DNA from: Okeania sp. KiyG1
GTDB lineage: Bacteria > Cyanobacteriota > Cyanobacteriia > Cyanobacteriales > Microcoleaceae
Direction of reading: 5' to 3'
Assembly: GCF_014132355.1 (NCBI RefSeq)
Contig: NZ_BLZO01000060.1
Coordinates: 62,001 to 126,000, forward strand
Length of the DNA: 64,000 nucleotides
In this document: positions 47,383 through 56,286 of the stretch, one piece after another
Numbering within the stretch: position 1 is the stretch's first letter
How the letters are laid out: every line of letters starts with the position of its first letter
Notes under the pieces: generated by a model
Told to the model about the DNA's origin: nothing
Databases searched by the model: none
Seen by the model: only the letters and a program-made list of their open reading frames with translations
Translations under genes and position numbers: made by a program

Positions 47383-47859
47383 TTACTCAACTTTTAACCT
47401 ATTTTCGATGTACTGGGAGAGTTTATATTGTTTCAACACATCTAGGGGTAAATGAGCAGCTCCTTGAATATATTCCAGACAATTTTCGCTTTGACAAAAA
47501 CAATCAAAACCTCGATCCATAGACCATTCTGTTGATGGATAAAAGAATGTAAACTCTTCTCCCATTTCGATATTTCGTAGAGCAATTACTACCATTTTTT
47601 GAGTATCGAAAAAAACATTAGGACTGCAACTATGATTGATATATTGCAAAAATTCTGGGTCGAGCATAATATGCTGATGGTCGCTAATTTGGACAGTTAA
47701 ATAGTTGGGGCGATCGAGAATTTCTTTACCACCAAAAGTACTTATAACTTGTCCAGGCTTAAATTCAACGGTGGCATATAAAGATTTGTAACCAGTAGTC
47801 TGACTCTCCCTAATTTCAGCAATTGACCCAATTTTTGTGATTTTTTCACTTACTAGCAT
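47383..47859 (-). CDS. SET-domain protein lysine methyltransferase-like
   Basis: This 158-residue SET domain has the opening YKSLYATVEFKPGQVISTFGG, the core NHSCSPNVFF at 75-84, GEEFTFFYPSTEW with the catalytic-type Tyr at 107, and a post-SET cysteine set CFCQSENC (120-127). SET enzymes transfer methyl from SAM to lysine. Bacterial members are sparse and usually credited to transfer from eukaryotes, but this short form recurs in cyanobacteria. It stands alone between repeats; the substrate is unknown. Confidence 0.85.
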   Translation of the reverse strand: MLVSEKITKIGSIAEIRESQTTGYKSLYATVEFKPGQVISTFGGKEILDRPNYLTVQISDHQHIMLDPEFLQYINHSCSPNVFFDTQKMVVIALRNIEMGEEFTFFYPSTEWSMDRGFDCFCQSENCLEYIQGAAHLPLDVLKQYKLSQYIENRLKVE

Positions 47860-48621
47860 AAATTTCTATTCTGGTTTGAGAACTAAATCTTTGACATTAT
47901 ACCACTTTTTTCCCATAGCAAAAAATTGTTTGTAGTCATATCAATAGTCTCCTTAAAAATTAAGTGCTTGCTGTTCCGTCTAATAACTCTACAAACTTTT
48001 ATGAAAAGGTTTATTAATCTTATTCAGATGTCTATTAAGATCCAGATAAAAAAGCGAATTGCTGATACCTGACTACTAACTAATTACTTTAAAAATTACC
48101 GAAAATTTCAGGTATAAAGCCTCTCCATTGTAAGCATTCAGCTATTAGCTGTCAGCTATCAGCAACAAGGCTATGTCCTTACAGCGGTTTTCATTTCAGT
48201 AGACCACAGTAGGGGCGATTCGCGTTTGCGGAGCATTCGGTAGGAAATCGCCCCTACAGGGTTTTGGTTATGAAGATGTGGTTCATCAATCTGAAAAGCG
48301 CTGTAAAGGACAGTGTTTAAATTAACAACTGACTTTAAGAGCAAGGGAGGCAACTTTTGTAGTAAGACAGTTAATAAAGCTTTTATCCTAAACTAAAAGC
48401 AATAGCTGATAGCTGAAGTCCGCAGTTCCGACCATAGGAGGCTGGCTGACGGCTGTTTGTGCAGCATTCCGGAGGAAATGCTTATTCTCCATTCATGGAT
48501 AAAAAAGCGGTCGAGGGATGGCGAGGTCTCCTCGCCATATCCAATCGACCAAGAGAAGAAAAAAAATCCTTTTAACTAATCCTCTTAATTTATAAGAAGA
48601 GGTAATTCTAAATTCTAAATT
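47860..48621. repeat. Intergenic with family D copy
   Basis: Palindrome-type sequences (AGTAGGGGCGATTCGCG and AAATCGCCCCTACAG) at about 48208-48260, AGCTGATAGCTGA heptamer-like repeats, and a D copy at about 48497-48605 (GCGGTCGAGGGATGGCGAGG / CCTCGCCATATCCAATCGAC, then CCTCTTAATTTATAAGAAGAGG). TAAATTC heptamers (48610-48640) run into the 3' end of hisS. Confidence 0.65.
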
Positions 48622-50025
48622 CTAAATTCTAAATTCTTGAATCAATCTTTGTTTTAATACACCTGCTAAACCTGCTATTGGCACTTTCATTTGTTCGCCA
48701 GTTCGTAGATCTTTTAAACTACACATATTAGCTGCTGCTTCCTCAGAACCAATAATTATACAAAAAGGAATTTTTTGCTTATCTGCTTGTTGTAATTGTT
48801 TTCCAACTCCACGACTATCAAAACTGGTTATTACATTCATCCCACTTCGGCGCAACTGTTGAGAAACATCCAAATAAGTTGCCATTAAATCTTCTTGCAT
48901 ATTCACAACCATAACTGTTGCTGGAGTAGGAGCAAAAGATTCTAAAATACCCGCCTTTAACAAACGACTCATTAATCTAGTTAAACCAATAGAAATACCA
49001 ACTCCCGGCATTTTTTCCCCAATAAACATTCCCACTAATTCTTCATATCTACCCCCAGAACAAATACTTCCTAAAGCTTCATGTCCGATTAAAGTAGTTT
49101 CATAAACTGTGCCTGTATAATAATCTAATCCCCTAGCTATTGATAGATCGATACAGAAACGTTGGTCTGAAACACCCAAATTTCGCACCCCAGAAATTAC
49201 TGTTTCTAATTCAGAAATTCCCTGAGTTAAAACCTCAGAATTATCCAAAGTTTCTGCCATACTTTTCAGCTTATCCAAAACATCATCAACCGTACCTTTG
49301 ATTTTAGTAAAATCCCAAACTTTTTCCACTTGAGATTCAGACAAACTAATTTCAGACAAAGCTTTTTTAACCTTAGCTTCTCCCACTTTTTCCGCAGTAT
49401 CAACAATTCTAATACAAGAAACAATATTCTCTGCTGCTACTCCCACAGATGCAAAAAAACCAGTTAAAACTTTGCGGTTATTAATTCTGATGAGAAAATC
49501 TCCAATATTAATCGCTTCAAATATTTCAGCAATAATCGCCGGAATTTGCGCATCATATAATAGACTTAATTTACCTCGCCCCACAACATCAATATCACAT
49601 TGTCTAAACTGGCGAAAACGACCATCTTTTGCCCGTTCTCCTCGGAAAACAACATCCATTTGATAACGAGCAAAAGGGAAATTTAAATCATTCAAATGCC
49701 GAGCAATATAAGCAGCTAAAGGAACAGTTTGGTCGAACTTTAACGCCCTTTCTTCTGAGCCACTATCTCCAGCCTTTTCCTTTTCCGCTTGACGATTTGG
49801 AGGTAGAATTGGAAATAAACCATAAACAATATTATCTCCTTGATTTCCTTTTGCTTGTAAAACTTCTAAACGTTCAACTGCTGGAGTTTCAATAGGTGTA
49901 AATCCGTAGCGTTCAAACACCTGACGAATTGTATCCATTAAATAAGATTCTAATCGTTTTTCACCAGGGAGAAATTCTGGAAAACCACTAGGACAACTAT
50001 AATTAATTTTATCTATTTTTGCCAT
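48622..50025 (-). CDS. hisS: Histidyl-tRNA synthetase
   Basis: This 467-residue class II synthetase has motif 1 around ERYGFTPIETPAVE, motif 2 FRGERAKDGRFRQFRQCDID, the histidine-A motif RGLDYYTGTVYE near 298-309, SGGRYEELVGMF, and motif 3 PGVGISIGLTRL. A C-terminal anticodon-binding domain follows (VMVVNMQEDLMATYLDVSQQLRRSG to residue 467). Essential for charging tRNA-His. A HisZ-type paralogue is ruled out by the complete HisA motif. The 3' end lies in a TAAATTC heptamer array. Plus-strand ORFs inside are shadows. Confidence 0.95.
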   Translation of the reverse strand: MAKIDKINYSCPSGFPEFLPGEKRLESYLMDTIRQVFERYGFTPIETPAVERLEVLQAKGNQGDNIVYGLFPILPPNRQAEKEKAGDSGSEERALKFDQTVPLAAYIARHLNDLNFPFARYQMDVVFRGERAKDGRFRQFRQCDIDVVGRGKLSLLYDAQIPAIIAEIFEAINIGDFLIRINNRKVLTGFFASVGVAAENIVSCIRIVDTAEKVGEAKVKKALSEISLSESQVEKVWDFTKIKGTVDDVLDKLKSMAETLDNSEVLTQGISELETVISGVRNLGVSDQRFCIDLSIARGLDYYTGTVYETTLIGHEALGSICSGGRYEELVGMFIGEKMPGVGISIGLTRLMSRLLKAGILESFAPTPATVMVVNMQEDLMATYLDVSQQLRRSGMNVITSFDSRGVGKQLQQADKQKIPFCIIIGSEEAAANMCSLKDLRTGEQMKVPIAGLAGVLKQRLIQEFRI

Positions 50026-50667
50026 TTTTTACCTCATATTCAGAGTAGGGGAGTTATCAGTTATCAGTTATCAGTTATCAGTCAATACGGTTTAGTTAAG
50101 GATTTTTTTGGCAGTTTTGTAGTTTGCAAAGCCTATCTAATAGTTCCATATCATAGGAATTTTCGTCTTAACTGACCGTATTGAGTTATCAGTTATCAGT
50201 ACCTCTGCAATAAGGAGGCAAGAAAATACGGAATTCTCTTTTTAAAAGGGGAGGCTTTAGACCACAATTTATCGGTAAAAATATAAATAATTAACAAGCT
50301 ACTGGCTAATAATTATTAAAAGGGTTATTTGGAAGCTGATAGCTGATAGCTGACCGCTGTTTGCGCAGCATTCCGGAGGAAATTCTTACCGAAAAATTCA
50401 GGTATAAAGCCTCTCCATTCATGGAGAAAAAAGCTGTCGTTTCGCTACGCGACATGAAAAGCGCAGCTTCCCGAAGGGTGAGATGGTGGACTGCGGAGCG
50501 GCTCTGATAAGAGCAGGTCTCCTCGCCATATCCATGAGAGCAAGATGAAGAAAAAAATCCTTTTAACCAATTCTCATTAATTTATAAAAGAGGTAATTCT
50601 AAATTCTAAATTCTAAATTCTAAATTCTAAATTCTAAATTCTAAATTCTAAATTCTAAATTCTTGAA
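50026..50667. repeat. Intergenic with heptamers and family D copy
   Basis: TTATCAG heptamers at 50053-50080 and 50185-50200; a reverse D piece (AATAAGGAGGCAAG ... GGGGAGGCTTTAGACCAC) near 50205-50270. A forward D copy at about 50395-50600 has the longer middle arm GTCGTTTCGCTACGCGAC. TAAATTC heptamers, about ten units, lie at 50600-50660 just after the downstream gene's stop. Confidence 0.65.
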
Positions 50668-51588
50668 TTACTTTTTCTTTCCACCAAAAATCCCCCCAAA
50701 TAAACCACCGCTTTTATCAGGTTTAGTTTCTTTTTGATCTTTTGATTTACCTGGTTTCTTTTTGCCAGTTGCAGCTTGTTCTAATAATTTTTTTACCTCC
50801 AATGCTTTGGGTTCTTGAGGATTTAATGAAAGAGCTCTTTTAACTTCAAAATTTGCCATTTTGCCTTGCTTTTGCTGGAAGTAACAAAAACCTAATAAAG
50901 CATGACAAAGACTATCATTTTGGTCAAACTTCAAAGCTCCTTTTAACTCTGAAATTGCCTTAACATAATTTTTATTAGATATTAATGTTTTAGCCCTACT
51001 ACAAGCTTGCTCTACCAAAGGATTTTTAGTTGTGGGTTTTATAGTTGTGGGTTTGACAGAATCACTAGGAGGTTTCGGAGTAGGTGGAGGTGGGGGTTTA
51101 ACAACTCCAGAACCAGTTTTGCGCAGCAAATAAGCTAAATTCAATTCACTAATTTCTCCGATTATATCTAAAGTTTTTTCAAGAGATTCATATTCGCGAT
51201 CGCTTAATTCCTTGAGAGCTTCCTTATATACGTTTTGGTAATCTCCTGCCTTAGCAATTTTTTTTGCTGCATCAGTATTAAACTTAATTTGACTGCGCTT
51301 TTGAGAAACAGTATTACTAAGATTTTTGAGAACGACAAACAGTTCAGCGCGATCGCCTTCCTTAGAAAATTTATTATAAGCAGGACTCACCAACTTAGAT
51401 AACAACTGATTAGCAAATTCTTTATCAGTTTCACTTTCAAAGGATGAAGTATCGGGGTGCAAACGACGCGCCACTCGCATATACCGTTTACGAATCTCAC
51501 CAAATTCTGCATCTAGAGAAACCCCTAAAATTGCATGATGGTCTGTGAAATCAAATTGGAATAATCCTTGTTCAAATTTAAAAGACAT
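50668..51588 (-). CDS. J-domain protein with TPR-like repeats
   Basis: This 306-residue protein has a J domain at about 15-75 (HHAILGVSLDAEFGEIRKRYMRVARRLHPDTSSF, HPD intact). A middle helical region and a Pro/Thr-rich linker (PPPPTPKPPSDSVKPTT) follow, then two TPR-like units (AKTLISNKNYVKAISELKGALKFDQNDSLCHALLGFCYF) and a basic tail ending GGLFGGIFGGKKK. It should recruit an Hsp70 (DnaK) to clients; the client is unknown. The architecture is common in cyanobacteria. Confidence 0.88.
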   Translation of the reverse strand: MSFKFEQGLFQFDFTDHHAILGVSLDAEFGEIRKRYMRVARRLHPDTSSFESETDKEFANQLLSKLVSPAYNKFSKEGDRAELFVVLKNLSNTVSQKRSQIKFNTDAAKKIAKAGDYQNVYKEALKELSDREYESLEKTLDIIGEISELNLAYLLRKTGSGVVKPPPPPTPKPPSDSVKPTTIKPTTKNPLVEQACSRAKTLISNKNYVKAISELKGALKFDQNDSLCHALLGFCYFQQKQGKMANFEVKRALSLNPQEPKALEVKKLLEQAATGKKKPGKSKDQKETKPDKSGGLFGGIFGGKKK

Positions 51589-51850
51589 AATAACAACTTT
51601 TCCTTAACAAAATTGCATTGAATCTAAACTTAATCTTTATTTACCGAAAAATTCAGGTATAAAGTCTCTCCATTCATGGAGAAAAAAGTGGTCGTTTCGC
51701 TACGCGACATGAAAAGCGTAGCTTCCCGTAGGGTGGGATGGGGAAGAAACCTGCACCATATCTAATCGACTAATAGAAGAAAAAAAATCCTTTGATCCAA
51801 TCCTCTTAATTTATAATGAAGAGGTAATTCTAAATTCTAAATTCTAAATT
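51589..51850. repeat. Intergenic family D copy
   Basis: At about 51640-51830: AAAGTCTCTCCATTCATGGAG hairpin, a TCGTTTCGCTACGCGACATG arm, TAGGGTGGGATGGGG...ACCATATCTAATCGAC, CCTCTTAATTTATAATGAAGAGG, then TAAATTC heptamers. Confidence 0.65.
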
Positions 51851-52678
51851 CTAAATTCTAACCGTAGACCAATGAGACAAAGGCGGAGTTTCAATCAACG
51901 CTTTGCTCATTAAATCGTGAATTTTGCCATTAGTAGCTAAAATCTTACCCGAACTCATATCAAAAGGACTACCATTATAAGCCGTAACTTTACCCCCCGC
52001 TTCTTCCAACACCACTACACCTGCAGCGATATCCCAAGGCGATAAACCTCTTTCCCAATAACCATCTGCACGACCACAAGCAATAGAAGACAAATCCAGA
52101 GAAGCACAACCAGAACGTCGTACCCCTTGAGCTAGATAACATATTTGACAAAATTCTTTGTAATTATTGTCAGTAGTCTCCCGTCGGTCGTAAGCAAAAC
52201 CCGTTATCGTCAAACTTCTTTCTAAAGTAGTAGTCTGAGAAACACTAATTGGTTTGCGGTTACGAGTTGCCCCCAAACCTTTAGCAGCACGAAACAGTTC
52301 ATCCAAAATCGGATTAAATACCGCCCCCACCTGTGGTACCCCATCAATTAATAATCCTACCGAGGATGCTGAAAAAGGATATTGGTGGGCAAAATTAGTA
52401 GTACCATCCAAAGGGTCTATTGCCCATAGATATCTACTTGTTGTATCTCCCAACTCTCCCGACTCTTCCGCTAGAATGCCATGGTCTGGTAGATGTCGCT
52501 GTAAAACCTTGACGATCGCCTTTTCAGCAGCTTTGTCAGCTTCAGTCACCAAATTTCCAGGACTGCCCTTTTCTTGAATATCTTGAAGATTACCCCAATA
52601 AGACATCAACTCTGCACCACCAGCAAGAGCAGCTTCAGTGGCAATATCTAAGAAAACTTGTAATTGTTCTGCACTCAT
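51851..52678 (-). CDS. Inositol monophosphatase-family phosphatase
   Basis: This 275-residue protein has metal-site motifs ILAEESGE near 70-77, WAIDPLDGTTNFAHQYPF near 88-105, and SPWDIAAGVVVLEEAGG near 212-228. The family hydrolyses inositol-1-phosphate, histidinol phosphate or related phosphates. In cyanobacteria, homologues of this length serve as inositol monophosphatase or as histidinol phosphatase. The sequence alone does not decide. Standard SuhB length. The plus-strand ORF inside is a shadow. Confidence 0.9.
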   Translation of the reverse strand: MSAEQLQVFLDIATEAALAGGAELMSYWGNLQDIQEKGSPGNLVTEADKAAEKAIVKVLQRHLPDHGILAEESGELGDTTSRYLWAIDPLDGTTNFAHQYPFSASSVGLLIDGVPQVGAVFNPILDELFRAAKGLGATRNRKPISVSQTTTLERSLTITGFAYDRRETTDNNYKEFCQICYLAQGVRRSGCASLDLSSIACGRADGYWERGLSPWDIAAGVVVLEEAGGKVTAYNGSPFDMSSGKILATNGKIHDLMSKALIETPPLSHWSTVRI

Positions 52679-53159
52679 AAAAATAATTAACTTACATAAT
52701 TAATAGGAATTGGAGGGTTGTTCAAAATCTCCATGACAATAATAACTTCTGACTTCTGTACGGGTGATTTCCTAACGGAATGCTTTCCTTGCGGAATGCT
52801 GCGCAAACGCAAACGCGTTTACGTTTGCGTAGCATCCCGTAGGGAAGTATTCCGTAGGAAATCACCCTACTGACTTCTGACTTCCTTAGAGGATATCTGA
52901 AAAGCTTTTGATACTGAATTTTGCCCCCTAGCCCCCAACTTTGGGGGAACAAGAGTCAATTTGCTTGCTCTAGTCCCCCAACTTTGGGGGATGCGCGGGG
53001 GCTTGGATGTAGCAAATGGGACTTCTCAGATAACCTCTTACCGAATAATTAAATAATTAAGGTTTAAAGCCTTTCCTTTAAAGGAGAAACAAGAAAAAAT
53101 TTTCTTTAAGCGTTAATCCTATCCGCTTTCAAGGAGAGGTAATTATTAATTATTAATTA
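52679..53159. repeat. Intergenic with palindromic and D-type repeats
   Basis: A compact run of palindromes of the GCGTAGCATCCCGTAGGG / CCTTGCGGAATGCTGCGC kind at about 52775-52860, a CCCCCAACTTTGGGGG pair at 52931-52947 and 52977-52992, and a D-like end (TTTAAAGCCTTTCCTTTAAA; AATTATTAATTATT repeats) at 53060-53160. No gene. Confidence 0.65.
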
Positions 53160-53693
53160 TTAATTGTTTAACCTATTTTTAAGATTTTCACGACGAAATT
53201 GTGCGGGAGTTTGACGCATTGGACGTTCTGGATTCCAGATACCTCGTCCCATCAGTCTAGCTTTTTCTTGGGCATTAGCAAGACGTTCTGTATACTTATT
53301 GTTAGGAAAATATGGTTCTGCCAAGGCCAAACCTTCTTCTGCCATATATTCATTAATTAGTTTTCCATTCAGCCAAATATAAGCTAGTTGGCGATCGAAT
53401 TTATCTTTTTTCTGGACATCAAACTCTAGTAAAACTTCTTGCCCCAAGGTTAACTTTTCTAGTTGGGTTCTAGCTTCTTGTCCCCAAGGTTTTTGTCTGA
53501 TATCTGGTGCCTGAATACCAATCAAGCGAATGGGTTCTAGTATAGGTACAGCAGCAGAACGGTCAGTTATCTCAATGGTTTGTCCACTCACTACCCTTTC
53601 TACCCTAATTATTTTGCCCGAACGGGGATTTGAATTTTGACAGCCAGTGAAAAATATCCAGACTATAAGTAGATAAATGATTTTAGTCTTCAT
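53160..53693 (-). CDS. Thermonuclease-like (SNase) lipoprotein
   Basis: This 177-residue protein has a lipoprotein signal with lipobox FTGC (Cys18), then an SNase/TNase domain: VVSGQTIEI, RLIGIQAPDIRQKPWGQEARTQLEKL, FDVQKKDKFDRQLAYIWLNGKLINEYMAEEGLA, and a C-terminal ARLMGRGIWNPERP. The catalytic Arg/Asp pattern is mostly kept, but the usual second Arg region is GIQAPD rather than GIDTPE. Likely a membrane-anchored extracytoplasmic nuclease. Its ATG (53693) lies inside the ferredoxin gene, an 11-base overlap, so the two are co-translated. Confidence 0.87.
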   Translation of the reverse strand: MKTKIIYLLIVWIFFTGCQNSNPRSGKIIRVERVVSGQTIEITDRSAAVPILEPIRLIGIQAPDIRQKPWGQEARTQLEKLTLGQEVLLEFDVQKKDKFDRQLAYIWLNGKLINEYMAEEGLALAEPYFPNNKYTERLANAQEKARLMGRGIWNPERPMRQTPAQFRRENLKNRLNN

Positions 53694-54051
53694 CCAATGG
53701 CAATCCCGCTTTTACCTTTCCTTTGCCAAAATAGCGGCCAAATTGGAGTTCGTATACTTCATCTTCATCTTGTGTCTCTACAAGTAGGTCAGAACGAGCA
53801 TAGCTGACACACAGAAGAGCATAACCCTGTTTTTGAAGTTCTAATGATAGTCCCATTGCTTCTGGTTGATAGAGTTGGCCAGATATAACTCTCACTGCAC
53901 AAGTAGTACAAGCACCATTACGACAGGAAAATGGTAAATCTACTCCTTGGTTTTCGGCACTGTGGAGGATGTAGCGGTCTTCAGGAACCCGGACTGTATG
54001 ATATGTATCTTTTTGGCGATCGTGTATGCGAATTTGGTGATTACGGGCCAT
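53683..54051 (-). CDS. [2Fe-2S] plant-type ferredoxin
   Basis: This 122-residue protein has the cluster motif CRNGACTTC at about 43-51 and the fourth Cys in LLCVSYARSD at about 79-88. It has about 20 more residues than photosynthetic PetF at the C-terminus (YFGKGKVKAGLPLDED), as in the longer cyanobacterial ferredoxins of uncertain role. It moves electrons in the cytoplasm. Pairing with a nuclease lipoprotein gene by overlap is odd and may be only positional. HIP1-like site near 54018. Confidence 0.9.
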   Translation of the reverse strand: MARNHQIRIHDRQKDTYHTVRVPEDRYILHSAENQGVDLPFSCRNGACTTCAVRVISGQLYQPEAMGLSLELQKQGYALLCVSYARSDLLVETQDEDEVYELQFGRYFGKGKVKAGLPLDED

Positions 54052-54264
54052 AATAATTTGAGAATATAATTTATAGTTATTGCTGGCGATTTAGAAATTA
54101 AGTTTTAATTAATAAACTAAAACATGATTTAATACTTATCTTATGTTATCTAGGCCCAATATCCAAGATAAAATTTTTTGCCAGAAAGACTTGCAAAATT
54201 TAGAATTATTCTGCTACAATTGTGGAATTGTGAGCAAACATAAAATTTAATAGTTTTGCTTTTT

Positions 54265-54351
54265 GGAGAGGTGGCCGAGTGGTTTAAGGCGCAGCACTGG
54301 AAATGCTGTTATGGGGTGACTTATACGGGGGTTCGAATCCCCCCCTCTCCG
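54265..54351 (+). tRNA. tRNA-Ser (anticodon GGA)
   Basis: 87 nt. Acceptor GGAGAGG pairs with CCTCTCC at 54344-54350, with discriminator G. The anticodon arm CAGCACTGGAAATGCTG gives GGA. A long variable arm (TTATGGGGTGACTTATAC region) is as expected for a class II tRNA. T arm GGGGGTTCGAATCCCCC. No CCA encoded. A plus-strand ORF across it is spurious. Confidence 0.95.
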
Positions 54352-54874
54352 TTCTATAAAATGGGTTTCTGTGATTTAGCCAAAGTTAGGCTCTGGTTTA
54401 ATGGTGTAACAAAGTATTTACCAAGGATGAATTTCATGCCTTATTTCAGCAATGCCCTTTTTTAAAATTGGTATAACATACTTTGGGGCTTTGCGCGATC
54501 GCTTAACAATCAGATTACTACTGTTAAAGCTGATTAATGTATCAGATTATATCATGTCCGTTTAATTAGTGATAAAAAACTTTCCTTTCCTCATTCTTTA
54601 TTATTCTTTTTGTAATTGACCCAATACACTTGATCGCGATTGTTGGTCTTGGCAGCTATTATAATTGCCTACCCCATCATATTGAGTGGATACGATCATT
54701 TTTTGTGTCTTTTTTCAAAAATTTTCTTCCCTGTTGCCTGTTGCCTGTTGCCTGTTGCCTACTTCTATTTATAAGTATTCAACCGGACATGATATTACTA
54801 CTGTTCAAGCTGATTAATGTAATGGTGAAAAGAGAAGAAAACCAGTAACTTTTAATTCTACCGTGGCAATATCC
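54352..54874. repeat. Intergenic with family E copy
   Basis: Family E element at 54549-54795: ATATCATGTCCG at the left, CCGGACATGATAT at the right, with CTGTTGC heptamers near 54731-54758. The 200 bases after the tRNA hold a GCGCGATCGC site and no gene. Confidence 0.7.
54549..54795. mobile_element. Family E miniature element
   Basis: Longest copy of the family. Its left AGTGATAAAAAACTTTC matches the copy at 20541, and its right AGTATTCAACCGGACATGAT matches 20641. Confidence 0.7.
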
Positions 54875-55425
54875 TTATTGTTGAGATTTTTGCATCCAAC
54901 TTACAATTTCTTGAACTAATTCTTCAGTTTTTTTCGTACCATCAACAGTTAAGTCAGCTATTGTAGGTAGCAAATTTTGTACCTGTACCTCAGTAGAATG
55001 AGCTTCAATATCTTGATAATTTTGATAATGAATTATATTTCTTTCATTTAAACGAGCATTACGAATTTTTCATCAATACATATAAAAACTAAGCGAAATT
55101 CTAAAGGACTAATAATTCTCCGGAGAGTTTTCAGAACTTCGACATGACGAATACCATCTATTACTAATGGCTGTAATGGTTTCCAATTTACTTGTGCTAA
55201 TACTGATTGACAAAACTTTTCTATTCCTTGATCGATCAGAGAAGCACCCAAATTTTGTAATACTTCTCTTGATTCTTCAAGGTTTCGACTTCTAGCAACA
55301 GTACAAACATAATCACCAAAACTGATATACTGCCAACCTAAATGTTGAGAAATTTCTTTGGAAAGAGTTGACTTTCCGCTAGCAATTTTACCAGCAAAAC
55401 CAAGGACTATTGGTTTCATTTCCAT
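54875..55425 (-). pseudogene. P-loop nucleotide (deoxynucleotide) kinase-like, one frameshift
   Basis: PIVLGFAGKIASGKSTLSKEI (Walker A) and YISFGDYV, then PLVIDGIRHVEVLKTLRRI (DGIRH lid/base region typical of phage and bacterial nucleoside monophosphate kinase-like AAA_18 proteins) and LVFICIDEK. The frame breaks at the T-run 55066-55070. With one more base it continues IRNARLNERNIIHYQNYQDI ... VSWMQKSQQ to a stop at 54875, giving 183 residues. Last gene of the putative operon; overlaps the ASCH gene by 10 bases. It would phosphorylate a nucleotide made or freed by its neighbours (inference). Confidence 0.75.
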
Positions 55426-55964
55426 AAATCAAGCTCCAATTGACCTATATTTTCATGTAATACAACCCAACCCCGGCGATCGCGTTTAACAAACTTTACC
55501 GGAGAAATAGGCTTAACATTTTGAATTCGCATTAAAGTAGCATAGGAAGCTTTTTCTCTATCTTCCCAAAACTTGTTATCTTGAGCGCAGATAGCGGCTG
55601 TAAATTTTTCTTTGATTGTTTGCCAAGATTCAGGGTCCAGTTCATAGAACCAAACGTAAGCAACCTGACAAATGCCAACAATTGCTCCACTCGAACGCTT
55701 GAGCAGTACAATGTCACCTTTTTGGACGCGCTGATAAGGAGCAAAGCGTCGAGTAGCAAATCTTGATTCCACAGTTTTCTGACCATCCAGTATAAACTGG
55801 AGATATGGCTCAACTAAGACAGCTAAATGAAGAGCAAATGGCTCTAAACAAGGTTTATTTAACTGTTCCAGATAATTTTCCCAAAAAGCATCGCCCTTTA
55901 AGGCTAACCGTAGGTCATCAACCAATAAGTTAAGGGAATTATTTATTTTTCCTTTATCCTTCAA
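55416..55964 (-). CDS. ASCH-domain protein
   Basis: This 182-residue protein has a short helical start, then an ASCH domain at about 45-170: FALHLAVLVEPYLQFILDGQKTVESRF, with the conserved G-K-E, QRVQKGDIVLLKRSSGAIVGICQVAYVWFYEL, and a C-terminal CAQDNKFWEDREKASYATLM. ASCH (PUA-like) domains bind RNA or modified nucleotides, and one member hydrolyses N4-acetylcytidine. The KxVESR and GD(x)2L patterns are intact. It overlaps both neighbours and is therefore translationally coupled. Confidence 0.85.
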   Translation of the reverse strand: MKDKGKINNSLNLLVDDLRLALKGDAFWENYLEQLNKPCLEPFALHLAVLVEPYLQFILDGQKTVESRFATRRFAPYQRVQKGDIVLLKRSSGAIVGICQVAYVWFYELDPESWQTIKEKFTAAICAQDNKFWEDREKASYATLMRIQNVKPISPVKFVKRDRRGWVVLHENIGQLELDLWK

Positions 55965-56202
55965 AGATTAAATTCTCCTTTTGTTCCACTTCTATCAGTT
56001 CAATAATCTGATGAGTGGTGTCAGAAACTTGCTTAGTTTCCCAATTATTTAAGGAACGCTTTAAAGCAGATTCAACAGCTTGATGAGTAGATTGATTTTT
56101 TCTCAAAGCCTGCAAAATTAACTTCCCTTCGGGAAGTCCCGCGCTCTCGCTCAGGGGAGCGTCGTATGGGAAAAGCCAGGGCCTAGATTCGGATACCTTC
56201 AT
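55954..56202 (-). CDS. Small operon protein, unknown function, N-terminus altered by a palindromic insert
   Basis: 82 residues. The well-formed part is LILQALRKNQSTHQAVESALKRSLNNWETKQVSDTTHQIIELIEVEQKENLIFEG, predicted helical. The N-terminal PYDAPLSESAGLPEG comes from a hairpin-rich insert (CTTCCCTTCGGGAAG and GAGC-type arms, about 56117-56170), so the original start was probably different. No family recognised. It overlaps the ASCH gene by 11 bases. Confidence 0.55.
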   Translation of the reverse strand: MKVSESRPWLFPYDAPLSESAGLPEGKLILQALRKNQSTHQAVESALKRSLNNWETKQVSDTTHQIIELIEVEQKENLIFEG

Positions 56203-56286
56203 AAGCTAAACGTTCATATGCCCTTGACAAGCTAGGAGCATTTTGTTATTATCAATATCAAAACAGGGGGAGGACATCACCTCTGT

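Noticed and set aside
54256-54465. 69-residue ORF
   Set aside because: It covers the tRNA-Ser gene and its flank.
54875-55425. Dephospho-CoA kinase (coaE) as identity of the P-loop protein
   Set aside because: The P-loop is similar, but the coaE signature after it is not seen (YISFGDYV instead), and the DGIRH segment plus operon context fit a nucleotide kinase-like protein better.
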